A stretch of DNA of 64,000 bases from Flavobacterium circumlabens (lineage in GTDB: Bacteria > Bacteroidota > Bacteroidia > Flavobacteriales > Flavobacteriaceae): NCBI RefSeq assembly GCF_004345565.1, contig NZ_SLWA01000007.1, positions 124,001 through 188,000 of the forward strand, in the 5' to 3' direction. Shown here one piece after another: positions 35,287-43,895 of this stretch. A model generated the notes under the pieces. The model was not told where the DNA came from. It searched no databases and saw nothing but the letters and a program-made list of their open reading frames with translations. A program made the position numbers and the translations under genes. Each line of letters opens with the position of its first letter. The stretch's first letter is position 1.

Positions 35287-36738
35287 TTAAATGGCTTTTA
35301 GTTTTTTAGCGGCAAGGCGAATTAAAATAAAGAGCAGGCTGATCCAGAGCATAATGGAAATAACAGAGCTGATTTCGCTTTTTAAAACAGCCCGGATGCC
35401 TTTTGGTTCATAATGAAATTCGGCTACCTCTGCCCAGTGTTCTTTATCGATGGTAAGCGGTTTGTCTGTTGCTCCGGGCTTCTTATTACTGATGAATTTG
35501 ATTTGCAGACCATTCATTTTCTGAGCCATGTTGTAGCGATATGCTTCGGCTTGTTTCTGAAAATCGATATAAGAATCATAGTCCGTATTCGATAACCCCA
35601 TCGATATGTTTTTCATCGCGATATACGGATTGATAAAAGAAACTGCTTTTGAGAAACTGTTTTGTTGGTCGTAAATTTTCAAAAGCGCTTCGAGGTGTTT
35701 GTTGTAAATACGCGAACTTATTTTTTCGCCTTCCGTCATAATGAAACCGGAATAGTTGAACGGAAGCTGCTGAACAGAATCGACTTTGTAAGCCAGAAGT
35801 AATGAATCCTTAATCGCCTTATAATGCAAATCATTCGGATTATGACTGTCTCCCTGTTTGAGAATGTCTTTTTCAATGTCGCTGTTGAATTGTATTTTCG
35901 AAGGTGCTTTATACAAATAAGCACCCATTGCCTGTGTCGTTCTCGGTAAAATGATGGTACACACCAGCCAGATTCCGATCAGGGAAATCAATGCTTTTTT
36001 GGAAGTTGTACTGGCAGCAGAAACCAAAACGGCAATGGCGCAGAAGAATAGTAAATAAACAAAATGAAAGAGGAGGAACAAGAGCAATTTCAGTATTTCA
36101 TCGGGCGAAATACTAAAGTGCTGCAGTAGGAGCCAAATCAAAACCAGAATAATGATTGTCGGAACAAAAAGCAGCATAATGACAGAAGCGACTCCCAGTA
36201 TTTTGCCTGCCAGCAATTGTTTCCAGCTGATTCCCTGACTTAAAAGCAGTTTTAAGGTTCCGTTTTCCCTTTCGGCTGCGACCGCATTAAAACCTAAGAA
36301 GAAAATCAATAAAGGCAATAAAACCTGTACAATCATCGCACTACTTATTTCGCCAAAACGAAGCATACTGTTAGAAAATCCGGCTTCAGAGAAATTGGCT
36401 GTGTTTTGTTTATGGGCTTCGAGGAATATGGCGTTTCCGAAAAAGGGTTCCATTCCAAATTCGAAAACACTCAGCGAAGTACTTTTTCTAAAGGCAAAGT
36501 TTCCGTAATGCGCCATTCTGTGCGGATTTTTATCCGGATTATTCAGCCAGTCTTTTCTGGATTCGTGTTGGTATTTTTCGCTGGTTTCATTTTGACGGGT
36601 ATAATTTTCCCAGCCTGAAAAAGCGGCGTACAGCAATAAAACACCAATAAAAAGGGTAATAATAAATACAGCTTTATTCTGAAAAACTGATTTTTTAAAA
36701 TGTTTGGCGATTAAAATTTCGACGTGAAAGGACTTCAT
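35287..36738 (-). CDS. ABC-2 type permease, DUF3526-like (first of a pair)
   Basis: 483 residues. An N-terminal span (AVFIITLFIGVLLLYAAFSGW) is followed by an outer loop, spans including IVQVLLPLLIFFLGFNAVAAERENGTLKLLLSQGISWKQLLAGKI (the ABC-2 coupling helix), further helices to about residue 270 (ALISLIGIWLVCTIILPRTTQAMG), a second outer domain and a terminal span (SVISIMLWISLLFILIRLA). It starts 5 nt after the TonB receptor and probably forms a heterodimer with the next permease. Confidence 0.85.
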   Translation of the reverse strand: MKSFHVEILIAKHFKKSVFQNKAVFIITLFIGVLLLYAAFSGWENYTRQNETSEKYQHESRKDWLNNPDKNPHRMAHYGNFAFRKSTSLSVFEFGMEPFFGNAIFLEAHKQNTANFSEAGFSNSMLRFGEISSAMIVQVLLPLLIFFLGFNAVAAERENGTLKLLLSQGISWKQLLAGKILGVASVIMLLFVPTIIILVLIWLLLQHFSISPDEILKLLLFLLFHFVYLLFFCAIAVLVSAASTTSKKALISLIGIWLVCTIILPRTTQAMGAYLYKAPSKIQFNSDIEKDILKQGDSHNPNDLHYKAIKDSLLLAYKVDSVQQLPFNYSGFIMTEGEKISSRIYNKHLEALLKIYDQQNSFSKAVSFINPYIAMKNISMGLSNTDYDSYIDFQKQAEAYRYNMAQKMNGLQIKFISNKKPGATDKPLTIDKEHWAEVAEFHYEPKGIRAVLKSEISSVISIMLWISLLFILIRLAAKKLKAI

Positions 36739-36743
36739 ACAGC

Positions 36744-39197
36744 TTAAAATTTATAAGTTACGGTAAGGCTGAAATTTCGGGGCGCACCGGGAAATAACCT
36801 CAGGTAATTCTGAGCGCCTAACCAATAGGTTTTATTCAGTAAATTGCCTGCATTCAATGCAATCTGAATGTTACTGATGTTGGGTTTATAATAAAGAGCA
36901 GCATCAAAAACGGTAAAATCAGGAAGTGTAAAATCGCGGGTAAACCAGGGAATTTTACTGCTTTGGTACTGCATTCCAATACCAATTCCTAAATCTTTCA
37001 AAGCAGAATCAGCAGCAAAATTGTAACGCGTCCATAAATTGGCACTGTTTTTTGGCGTATTCTGTTTTCTGGCACCAATCAGAGAAAGATCACGGTCGTT
37101 GGTAATTTTCGCATCAATATAACTGTAAGACGCATTGATCTGCCAGTCAGGCGTCAGGTAACCCGCCAGATCACATTCGAAACCGCGGCTGCGTTCCGCT
37201 CCTCTGGTCACTAATAAATCAGGATTTACAGGATCGTTGGCATTCATTAAAATATTGCGCTGATTGATTTCATAAACAGCAGCATTAAAACTCATCGTGT
37301 TGTTCAGAAAAGTAGCTTTCAGTCCGAATTCTTTCAGATTACTTTCCAATGGATCAAACTGACTTCCGGCGGCTAAACTTCCGGTCTGGGGCATTAAAGT
37401 AACGGTATTCGATTGGGGTTGGTACCCTTCCAGATAAGTCGAATACACATTAACGGCAGTATTAACCGCATACGTCACACCAACACGGGGCAGTAAAGCC
37501 GTTTTTTTTACGGTCAGTTCGTTGTGGGTTTCGTAATTGGTAATGTCTTCAAACCATTCGTTTCTTAAACCTAATAAAAAAGTGAATTTATCCCACTGTA
37601 TCTGATCCTGAATATAAACAGCATTTGTAGTCGTCAGTGCCGAAGGCAGGGCAGTCCTGACATTGAGAATGTAATCTCCCGGGCTTCTCATCGCATAAGA
37701 TGGATTGTTCAAATCAAAAAAACTGACATTGGGTTTTGGTAAAACCACACCGTTGATCGTTATAGTCTGGTATTGATCGGCATTCGCCAAAACAAACGAA
37801 GGAGCAACGGTTCCGTTCTTTAATAAATAACCCCTTGCCGCATTTTGTGCACCGCCTTTGTTTTTATTCCAGCTGCTTAAATCGTATCCGGTTAACAATT
37901 TATGATGGAGTTTACCGGTTTTGAAATCAAAATTGAAATAAGCACTAAGATTGTCAACATCCCAATATTGCTGACGCTGTACAAACTGCATCATGGCCAG
38001 ACTGGTCACGGGCTTGTTGTTGATATCCACCGCAAAACCATTTGTCGTTCTGTGTTCCTGCAGGTCTTCTGTCCAGGTCTGCTTCATATAAGCGGCATTA
38101 AAGCCAATTTTAGACGTAAATTTATGGGCAAAATTGGTGGTCAGGATCATTTCTTTTGATTTGAAAAAATCACCTGAAGCGCCTAAATTTAAACTAATGG
38201 GCGTCTGATTCAGATGCGTCACACCGGCAACCGCGCCAAATATAGGCTGACCGCGATCCAGAACTCCGGTCATGTTGCTCAGTATTAATTCGGTATTGAT
38301 GGCTGTTTTTTCATTTGGTATGTAACTGAAAGAAGGAGAGATCAAAAACGATTTATTGCCTACCAGATCACGAAATGATTTCGCTTCCTGATAAGCTCCG
38401 TTAACGCGGTATAAAAGTGTTTTGGATTCGTTTAAAGGCCCCGTAAAATCTAAGGTTCCTCGTAAAGTGCTGAAACTACCAACACTTAAACTCACCTCTT
38501 TTCGGTCAGCAGTCAGAGGTTTTTTGGTCACCAGATTGATGCTTCCGCCCGGATCAACAGAAGAGAAAGTAGCACTCGAAGGGCCTTTGATGACTTCAAC
38601 GCGTTCGATATTGCTCGTAATAGGCTGCAGGAAATAATATTGACGGGTTCTCATTCCGTTGATAATCTGTCCTTCCTCGTTCTGACTTATGCCGCGAATG
38701 GTGTATTGATTGTAATAACTCGCCGGAATAACGCCACTGGCCATTTTTACGGCATCAGCAAGATAAAAAGCACCTTTGTCGGCAATTAATTCCTTGGTTA
38801 CGGTCGAAATAGATTGTGGAATATCCTTGTTAAGCGATGCTGTTTTTGTTGCTGCAAAAGAATAATCACTGTTGTATTTTTTGACGGAACGGCCTACAAT
38901 TTCTACCGTCTGCAATTCGTTCAGCGTAGTTTCTAATTCGATCGTAAGAAATGCATTCGTCGCTGTCATTTGCTGCGTTTTGTAACCCGCAAAACTGATC
39001 TGAAGAATTCCTTCACCCTCCAGACTAAAATTTCCGTCCTGGTTTGCGGTGGTTTCTTTATCCGAATTCAGCAGTTGTATGTATGCTCCAACGACAGCTT
39101 CTTTTGTAGTACGATCAATGATTTTACCAGTAATAGTTTGGGAATGTCCCTGATGCAGGGCAAGTACTGAAAATAAAAGGGCTAATAAATGTTTCAT
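36744..39197 (-). CDS. TonB-dependent siderophore-type receptor within an ABC operon
   Basis: 817 residues: signal peptide (HLLALLFSVLALHQGHSQ), a carboxypeptidase-D-like domain (ITGKIIDRTTKEAVVGAYIQL), a plug with DIPQSISTVTKELIADKG, YTIRGISQNEEGQIINGMR and VEVIKGPSSATFSSVDPGGSINLVTKKP, and a barrel ending FSLTVTYKF. This is the FhuA/siderophore-receptor subgroup, not SusC. It is encoded between an ABC ATPase and its two permeases with 5-31 nt gaps, so receptor and transporter probably handle the same metal chelate or metallophore. Confidence 0.93.
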   Translation of the reverse strand: MKHLLALLFSVLALHQGHSQTITGKIIDRTTKEAVVGAYIQLLNSDKETTANQDGNFSLEGEGILQISFAGYKTQQMTATNAFLTIELETTLNELQTVEIVGRSVKKYNSDYSFAATKTASLNKDIPQSISTVTKELIADKGAFYLADAVKMASGVIPASYYNQYTIRGISQNEEGQIINGMRTRQYYFLQPITSNIERVEVIKGPSSATFSSVDPGGSINLVTKKPLTADRKEVSLSVGSFSTLRGTLDFTGPLNESKTLLYRVNGAYQEAKSFRDLVGNKSFLISPSFSYIPNEKTAINTELILSNMTGVLDRGQPIFGAVAGVTHLNQTPISLNLGASGDFFKSKEMILTTNFAHKFTSKIGFNAAYMKQTWTEDLQEHRTTNGFAVDINNKPVTSLAMMQFVQRQQYWDVDNLSAYFNFDFKTGKLHHKLLTGYDLSSWNKNKGGAQNAARGYLLKNGTVAPSFVLANADQYQTITINGVVLPKPNVSFFDLNNPSYAMRSPGDYILNVRTALPSALTTTNAVYIQDQIQWDKFTFLLGLRNEWFEDITNYETHNELTVKKTALLPRVGVTYAVNTAVNVYSTYLEGYQPQSNTVTLMPQTGSLAAGSQFDPLESNLKEFGLKATFLNNTMSFNAAVYEINQRNILMNANDPVNPDLLVTRGAERSRGFECDLAGYLTPDWQINASYSYIDAKITNDRDLSLIGARKQNTPKNSANLWTRYNFAADSALKDLGIGIGMQYQSSKIPWFTRDFTLPDFTVFDAALYYKPNISNIQIALNAGNLLNKTYWLGAQNYLRLFPGAPRNFSLTVTYKF

Positions 39198-39228
39198 GTT
39201 TATAGTGAATGGAAAATTTTATTTCCTT

Positions 39229-39924
39229 TTATACGGTTTGTAAATACAAGTTTTCTAATTCGTTAGCCGAAATTTTAGCGGCTTCAATAATCGTAACCAG
39301 ATTTCCCTGTTTCATGATTCCGATATGGGTCGCTACTTCCCGTGCTCTGAAAATATCGTGGGTGGCCATTAAAATGGCTGTTCCGTCTGCGGAAAGTTCT
39401 TTTAAGATTTGAGAGAATTCATTCGAAGCTTTGGGATCCAGGCCACTGGTCGGTTCGTCCAGCAATAATACTTTTGCCTGTTTTGCAATGGCAATGGCAA
39501 TCCCGACTTTCTGACGCATTCCTTTGGAATAACCGCCAAGATACTGATCGTGCGCTTTGGTTTGTAAACCTGCTTTGGTTAGAAAATAAGTCAGTTCACC
39601 ATTTGAATATTGGAATCCTGCGAGGGAAGAAAAGAATTTCAGGTTTTCCAGTCCTGTCAGATTCGGATATAACATAACGGTTTCAGGGATGTAAGCCACG
39701 TGTTTTTTGGTTTCCTGCGGATTTTCTGTGACTGAAATTCCGTTTATTTCCAGTGTTCCGCCACTGGGTGGTATAAAGCCTAAAAAAAGATTGATTGTAG
39801 TTGTTTTTCCTGCACCGTTTTGTCCTAGAAGGGCAAAAATTTCTCCTTTTTTAATGGTTAGGTTCAGGGCATTTAAAGCGATATGGTCGCCATATTTTTT
39901 GGTCAGGTTTTCTGCTGTAAGCAT
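39229..39924 (-). CDS. ABC transporter ATP-binding protein
   Basis: 231 residues. Walker A GQNGAGKTTT (near residue 34), signature GGYSKGMRQKVG (near 133), Walker B VLLLDEPTSGLDP (near 153) and the switch His in ATHD. It resembles the NosF/CcmA-type ATPases that work with ABC-2 permeases, and the only such permeases nearby are the two at the end of this operon. Confidence 0.93.
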   Translation of the reverse strand: MLTAENLTKKYGDHIALNALNLTIKKGEIFALLGQNGAGKTTTINLFLGFIPPSGGTLEINGISVTENPQETKKHVAYIPETVMLYPNLTGLENLKFFSSLAGFQYSNGELTYFLTKAGLQTKAHDQYLGGYSKGMRQKVGIAIAIAKQAKVLLLDEPTSGLDPKASNEFSQILKELSADGTAILMATHDIFRAREVATHIGIMKQGNLVTIIEAAKISANELENLYLQTV

Positions 39925-40196
39925 AATGGTATGGATTTGAATTTGTTGGATTGTAAAGAATAGAAATAGTAAACTCCTGCTGTCCTTTCGAACAACAGCT
40001 TCGTTTTTTATTTCGAAAAAAAATAAAGAATAGCTTACTATGGTTTAGGAAATGCAATACGTATTTTAGTTTGAAACAGAAATGAGTCTTGAGTTTTTAT
40101 TTCTGCAAAAGCTCAAATAAAGTAATAAACAAGACACGCTTTCAGCCAGAAAAATTGGCGAAAGATATTTCATATTCAAAAAATAAGGATAGTAAA
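39925..40196. other. Gap between His-rich protein gene and ABC ATPase
   Basis: No gene seen. It contains CAGAAAT...ATTTCTG and CTTTCAGCCA...TGGCGAAAG (40139-40164) inverted repeats without a U-run; they may be RNA processing or attenuation structures, or may have no function. Confidence 0.35.
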
Positions 40197-40547
40197 CTAG
40201 ACTAAGGCCGGGGGAGCTCTCAGCGCAAAAAGGCTGCCCTTAAAAAAGGTGGATGCAGCTTTTGTAAAAGTAAAGGCAATTGGATTTTCAACAATTATAG
40301 TATGAAATGATAAGGGCTGAAAATGATTGGGAATAAATGTACTAAAGGCAAAATGACAGACAGAACAATTGTTCTCTACAGTATGACTGTGCGTGATTTG
40401 TTTTTGATGGGCGGCATAGTGATGATCGCAATGTTTCTCTGTGAGTTGCTTATAAATATGCTCATAAGAATGCAGCGTCTGAAACAGCATTGCGAACAAT
40501 ACGGTAAAAGACATCAAAAGATTGATTAAAACTACTTTTTCCTTCAT
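40197..40547 (-). CDS. Small His/Cys-rich membrane protein, DUF2946-like
   Basis: 116 residues. One hydrophobic N-terminal segment (VVLINLLMSFTVLFAMLFQTL) could be a signal anchor. The middle is rich in metal ligands: EKHCDHHYAAHQKQITHSH and NNCSVCHFAF hold four His pairs or singles and a CxxC. It ends SLFALRAPPALV, a tail I associate with small proteins encoded next to TonB receptors. A metal-binding or metal-sensing role is inferred. It is the first gene before the ABC/receptor operon and has a -7 box with an overlapping palindrome. Confidence 0.7.
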   Translation of the reverse strand: MKEKVVLINLLMSFTVLFAMLFQTLHSYEHIYKQLTEKHCDHHYAAHQKQITHSHTVENNCSVCHFAFSTFIPNHFQPLSFHTIIVENPIAFTFTKAASTFFKGSLFALRAPPALV

Positions 40548-40604
40548 TCCTGATTACTAAAGAGTTGGTTTTTTTTTTGAGCGGGTTTTAGGGCTTAATT
40601 TAAC

Positions 40605-40624
40605 GCAACTTGGTTGCAAATATA
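40605..40624 (-). promoter_or_regulatory. -7 element with overlapping GCAAC/GTTGC palindrome
   Basis: Minus-strand TATATTTG (40624-40617) fits TAnnTTTG. GCAAC (40605-40609) and GTTGC (40613-40617) form an inverted repeat over the probable start site, a repressor-like position. The regulator is unknown; a metal-responsive one would suit the genes downstream. Confidence 0.45.
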
Positions 40625-40872
40625 GAAATCTAAATAACAAATTAGGTTAGTTTGATTTTATTTTTTTATTCACGACTTGTCATAAAATGTTCAATTACTC
40701 TTTTTTTGTTAAAATTTTAAGAAAAAGAATAGAAGCAATTCCTCTTTTTGGATAGGTTTATTTTAGGTATAAAGTGTTTTAAATCAATATAATAAATTTT
40801 AAAACTCATTTTTAGTAAAGCCTGTTTTTATAAATCTGCGGGTAATTTTTATTTAGAATGATTAAGAATAAT

Positions 40873-40903
40873 TTGGATTGAAGTGTTTTAGCAGTTACTT
40901 TTG
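40873..40903 (+). promoter_or_regulatory. Promoter of the second TonB receptor
   Basis: TTG (40873-40875), 20 nt, TACTTTTG (40896-40903): both elements with the expected spacing, 26 nt before the ATG. Confidence 0.65.
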
Positions 40904-40929
40904 CCCCTGATTTTAAACTCCATACCAAC

Positions 40930-43356
40930 ATGAATATATCAACCATTACAAAAGTGCTGTTTAGTTTATTGTTTCTGATTTCCTTAAATATAATGGGTCA
41001 GGAAACGGGAAAAATAGTCGGAAAAGTGACTTTAAGCGGCAATACTCCGGCAGAAAATATTGCTGTTACGCTTAAGGGAACAAAACATAATGCCGTAACG
41101 AATGAAAAAGGGCAATATGAGATCAAAAACGTTAAACCTGCCACTTATACGATTAGTATTCACGCTGTAGGAATTCAGCCTGTTGAGGATAATGTTGTAG
41201 TGACAGCAAAGCAAACGACCACTAAAAATTTCGCACTTGCAGAAAATCAGGAAGATTTGGATGAAGTTGTGATTACAAAAAACAAATACAAGCAGGACAA
41301 ACCTTCTTTGTCGTTGCGTCTACAGACTCCGGTTCTTGAAATTCCTCAAAACATTCAGATTGTAAGTGGTCAGACTTTAAAAGACCAACAGATTATCAGT
41401 ATGAGTGACGGAGTGATTCGCAATGTGAGTGGTGCTGTTCGTGTAGAGCACTGGGGTGATATGTATACCAACATTACCATGCGTGGTTCTCAGATTCAGG
41501 CTTTCCGTAATGGTTTTAACGTAGTTTCGTCTTTCTGGGGGCCTCTTACGGAAGACATGAGTTTTGTAGACCATATTGAATTTGTAAAAGGTCCTGCCGG
41601 GTTTATGCTTTCCAATGGAGATCCAAGCGGACTTTATAATGTGGTGACTAAAAAACCAACCGGAATCACAAAAGGAGAGGCTACCGTAATGGCAGGAAGT
41701 TATGATTTCTACAGAGCAAGTATTGACCTTGATGGAAAACTGGACAAAAAAGGTAAATTTTTATACAGATTCAACGGGGCTTTACAAAAGAAAGGTTCTC
41801 ACAGGCCATTCGAACATAATGACCGTTATGTAATTGCTCCGGTACTTTCGTACCAGATCGATGATAAAACTAAAATTACACTGGAGTACAACTACCAGCA
41901 CGCCAATATGTCTGAAGTAGGTTCTTATTATGTGTTTGGTGCTGACGGCGGCGGATATGCAACCATGCCAAGAAATTTTACGATGACACAGCCTGGTTTG
42001 CCGGATACTAAAATGAATGATCACAGCGGATACTTCACTTTTGAACATAAGTTTGATGATAACTGGAAACTTACGGCACAAACTTCTTATTTTAAATACC
42101 TGCAGGAAGGATACAGTTCCTGGCCGACAGCTGTTGGTCCGGGGCCTGTTTATCTGGACGAAGATGATATCGCTGATGAGCAACTTGGATATGGTCAGGT
42201 GGTGCGTAGTGTAGGGATCTGGGATGCTGAAAGTAATATGTATCTGGGACAAATTTTTGTGAATGGAAAATTTAATACCGGAGCAGTAACCCACAAAGTT
42301 TTAGGTGGTGTTGATTTAGGGAATAAAGAATATTTGGCCGACTTTTATCAGTCCCATAATTTAGATACTTACGATAATCCGTTTAATGTTTTTGAACCCA
42401 ATTACGGAACCCCGTCTAACGGATTGCCGAATTTTGATCGCAGTAAGCCCCTTAAACAAAGATCTTTTGGAGGGATAACTTCAAAATATGCGGCAGGTTA
42501 TATTCAGGATGAACTTGGTTTTTTTGAGAATAAACTGAGAGTGACTCTTGCTGCAAGATACACCTGGGTGAACCAGTCAGGCTGGGGAGATGTTCAGGAA
42601 GACAGTCACATTACACCACGTGTAGGAGTTAGTTATTCTGTAACACCAACCACATCTGTTTACGGATTATACGATCAGGCTTTTACACCGCAATCGGGTA
42701 TTATAAAAAGCGGAGAAGCGATAAAACCGCTTACGGGTAATAATATTGAGTTTGGTATCAAAAAAGACTGGTTTGATGGATCGTGGAGTACTACCGTTTC
42801 GGCTTACAGAATCATTAAGGAAAACGAACTAACAGCCGATCCTGAAAATGGACCAACTGACATCTTTAAAGTAGTATTAGGTGAAAAAAGAGCACAGGGT
42901 GTTGAATTTGATGTAAGAGGAAAAATCCTGGATGGTCTTAACCTAATTGCGAATTACGCCTTTACGGAAGCAATTGTAACAGAGTCTAATTTAAAATCTA
43001 TTGCTGAAGGAAGTGCTTTAACAGGATTTTCAAAACATGTTGCCAATGCCTGGTTAAATTATACCCTTCCGTCCGGTAAATTAAAAGGATTCGGAGCTTC
43101 TATAGGAGGAACGTATCTTGCCGGAAGACAAACAGATTCCTGGGCAGTGGGATTGGAGAAACTTCCGGAATATTTCAAACTTGACGGAGGTTTATCTTAT
43201 GAAAAGGGGAAAATGAAATTCACAGCCAATGTGTTTAATATTCTTGATAAATATTTATACAGTGGTTCTTACTACGCTTCAAGAAATGTGAATACGTATT
43301 ACTGGCAGACCGAACAGCCAAGAAACTTCAGAGTTGGAGTAACTTATAAATTCTAA
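40930..43356 (+). CDS. TonB-dependent siderophore receptor
   Basis: 808 residues with a signal peptide (VLFSLLFLISLNIMGQE), a carboxypeptidase-regulatory-like domain (GKIVGKVTLSGNTPAENIAVTLKG), a plug (EIPQNIQIVSGQTLKDQQ, NITMRGSQIQAFRNGF, IEFVKGPAGFMLSNGDPSGLYNVVTKKP) and a barrel ending RNFRVGVTYKF. This is the ferric-siderophore subgroup of outer membrane receptors, driven by TonB-ExbBD. It is divergent from the His-rich/ABC/receptor operon and has its own promoter and terminator. The exact siderophore cannot be read from sequence. Confidence 0.94.
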   Translation: MNISTITKVLFSLLFLISLNIMGQETGKIVGKVTLSGNTPAENIAVTLKGTKHNAVTNEKGQYEIKNVKPATYTISIHAVGIQPVEDNVVVTAKQTTTKNFALAENQEDLDEVVITKNKYKQDKPSLSLRLQTPVLEIPQNIQIVSGQTLKDQQIISMSDGVIRNVSGAVRVEHWGDMYTNITMRGSQIQAFRNGFNVVSSFWGPLTEDMSFVDHIEFVKGPAGFMLSNGDPSGLYNVVTKKPTGITKGEATVMAGSYDFYRASIDLDGKLDKKGKFLYRFNGALQKKGSHRPFEHNDRYVIAPVLSYQIDDKTKITLEYNYQHANMSEVGSYYVFGADGGGYATMPRNFTMTQPGLPDTKMNDHSGYFTFEHKFDDNWKLTAQTSYFKYLQEGYSSWPTAVGPGPVYLDEDDIADEQLGYGQVVRSVGIWDAESNMYLGQIFVNGKFNTGAVTHKVLGGVDLGNKEYLADFYQSHNLDTYDNPFNVFEPNYGTPSNGLPNFDRSKPLKQRSFGGITSKYAAGYIQDELGFFENKLRVTLAARYTWVNQSGWGDVQEDSHITPRVGVSYSVTPTTSVYGLYDQAFTPQSGIIKSGEAIKPLTGNNIEFGIKKDWFDGSWSTTVSAYRIIKENELTADPENGPTDIFKVVLGEKRAQGVEFDVRGKILDGLNLIANYAFTEAIVTESNLKSIAEGSALTGFSKHVANAWLNYTLPSGKLKGFGASIGGTYLAGRQTDSWAVGLEKLPEYFKLDGGLSYEKGKMKFTANVFNILDKYLYSGSYYASRNVNTYYWQTEQPRNFRVGVTYKF

Positions 43357-43435
43357 AAAAGATATTCTTTATACGCCAATTGATTTATTGAGTCTTCCTA
43401 AAACAGGCAGACAGTTTTACAATAAAAATTCTATG

Positions 43436-43466
43436 AACCAGTCAGCTTTTCCTGACTGGTTTTTTA
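43436..43466 (+). terminator. Terminator of the second TonB receptor gene
   Basis: AACCAGTCAG - CTTTTC - CTGACTGGTT followed by TTTTTAT. Confidence 0.9.
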
Positions 43467-43684
43467 TGTATAAAGGTTGGATTTTCAGCTGCAGAGGTAT
43501 AAATTTTATTTTGATTCTGATTGTGCAACAAAGTCGTTGTAATGTTTTTGTTGTATTGCTGTTTTCAACAAAAGTTTTCACACAAAAAGTGTGTGAAAGT
43601 GAATTTTTATTTTCGTTTTCACACAATTGGAATGACAAGCGGTGTTTAAAATGCAAGAAATAAAACGCAGTGACCTCAGGCATT

Positions 43685-43783
43685 TGTCATTCCGAGGAAC
43701 GAGGAATCACACATGCTAATCACATATGCTAATCACACTGTTGTCGAATACTGGATGCGATTCCTTCGTTCCTCGGAATGACA
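43685..43783. repeat. Dispersed stem-loop repeat (GTCATTCCGAGG variant)
   Basis: 43685-43708 and 43759-43783 are near-perfect inverted repeats (TGTCATTCCGAGGAACGAGG...; one extra base in the right arm). The loop carries a direct repeat of ATGCTAATCACA. A partial right-arm copy (GGAATGACAAGCGGTGT) lies at 43629. No gene is in 43357-43895. Confidence 0.85.
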
Positions 43784-43843
43784 GACGGTGTCTAAAACAC
43801 AAGAGTAACAAACTGTGTGCAACAGAATCTATTCCATAAAAAA

Positions 43844-43874
43844 GAGGCATACGTTTTACCGTATGCCTCCTTTT
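43844..43874. terminator. Bidirectional terminator next to the sugar dehydrogenase gene
   Basis: GAGGCATACG - TTTTAC - CGTATGCCTC, flanked by AAAAAA on the left and TTTTT on the right. It lies 22 nt past the stop of the minus-strand gene. Confidence 0.9.
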
Positions 43875-43895
43875 TGTGCTTTAAACTGAGCTTAT

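Noticed and set aside
41782..42294. 170-codon frame opposite the second TonB receptor
   Set aside because: It is antisense to clear receptor barrel sequence and has no family features.
43388..43663. Plus-strand frame after the TonB receptor
   Set aside because: It runs through the receptor's terminator hairpin and repeat sequence and has no recognisable protein features.
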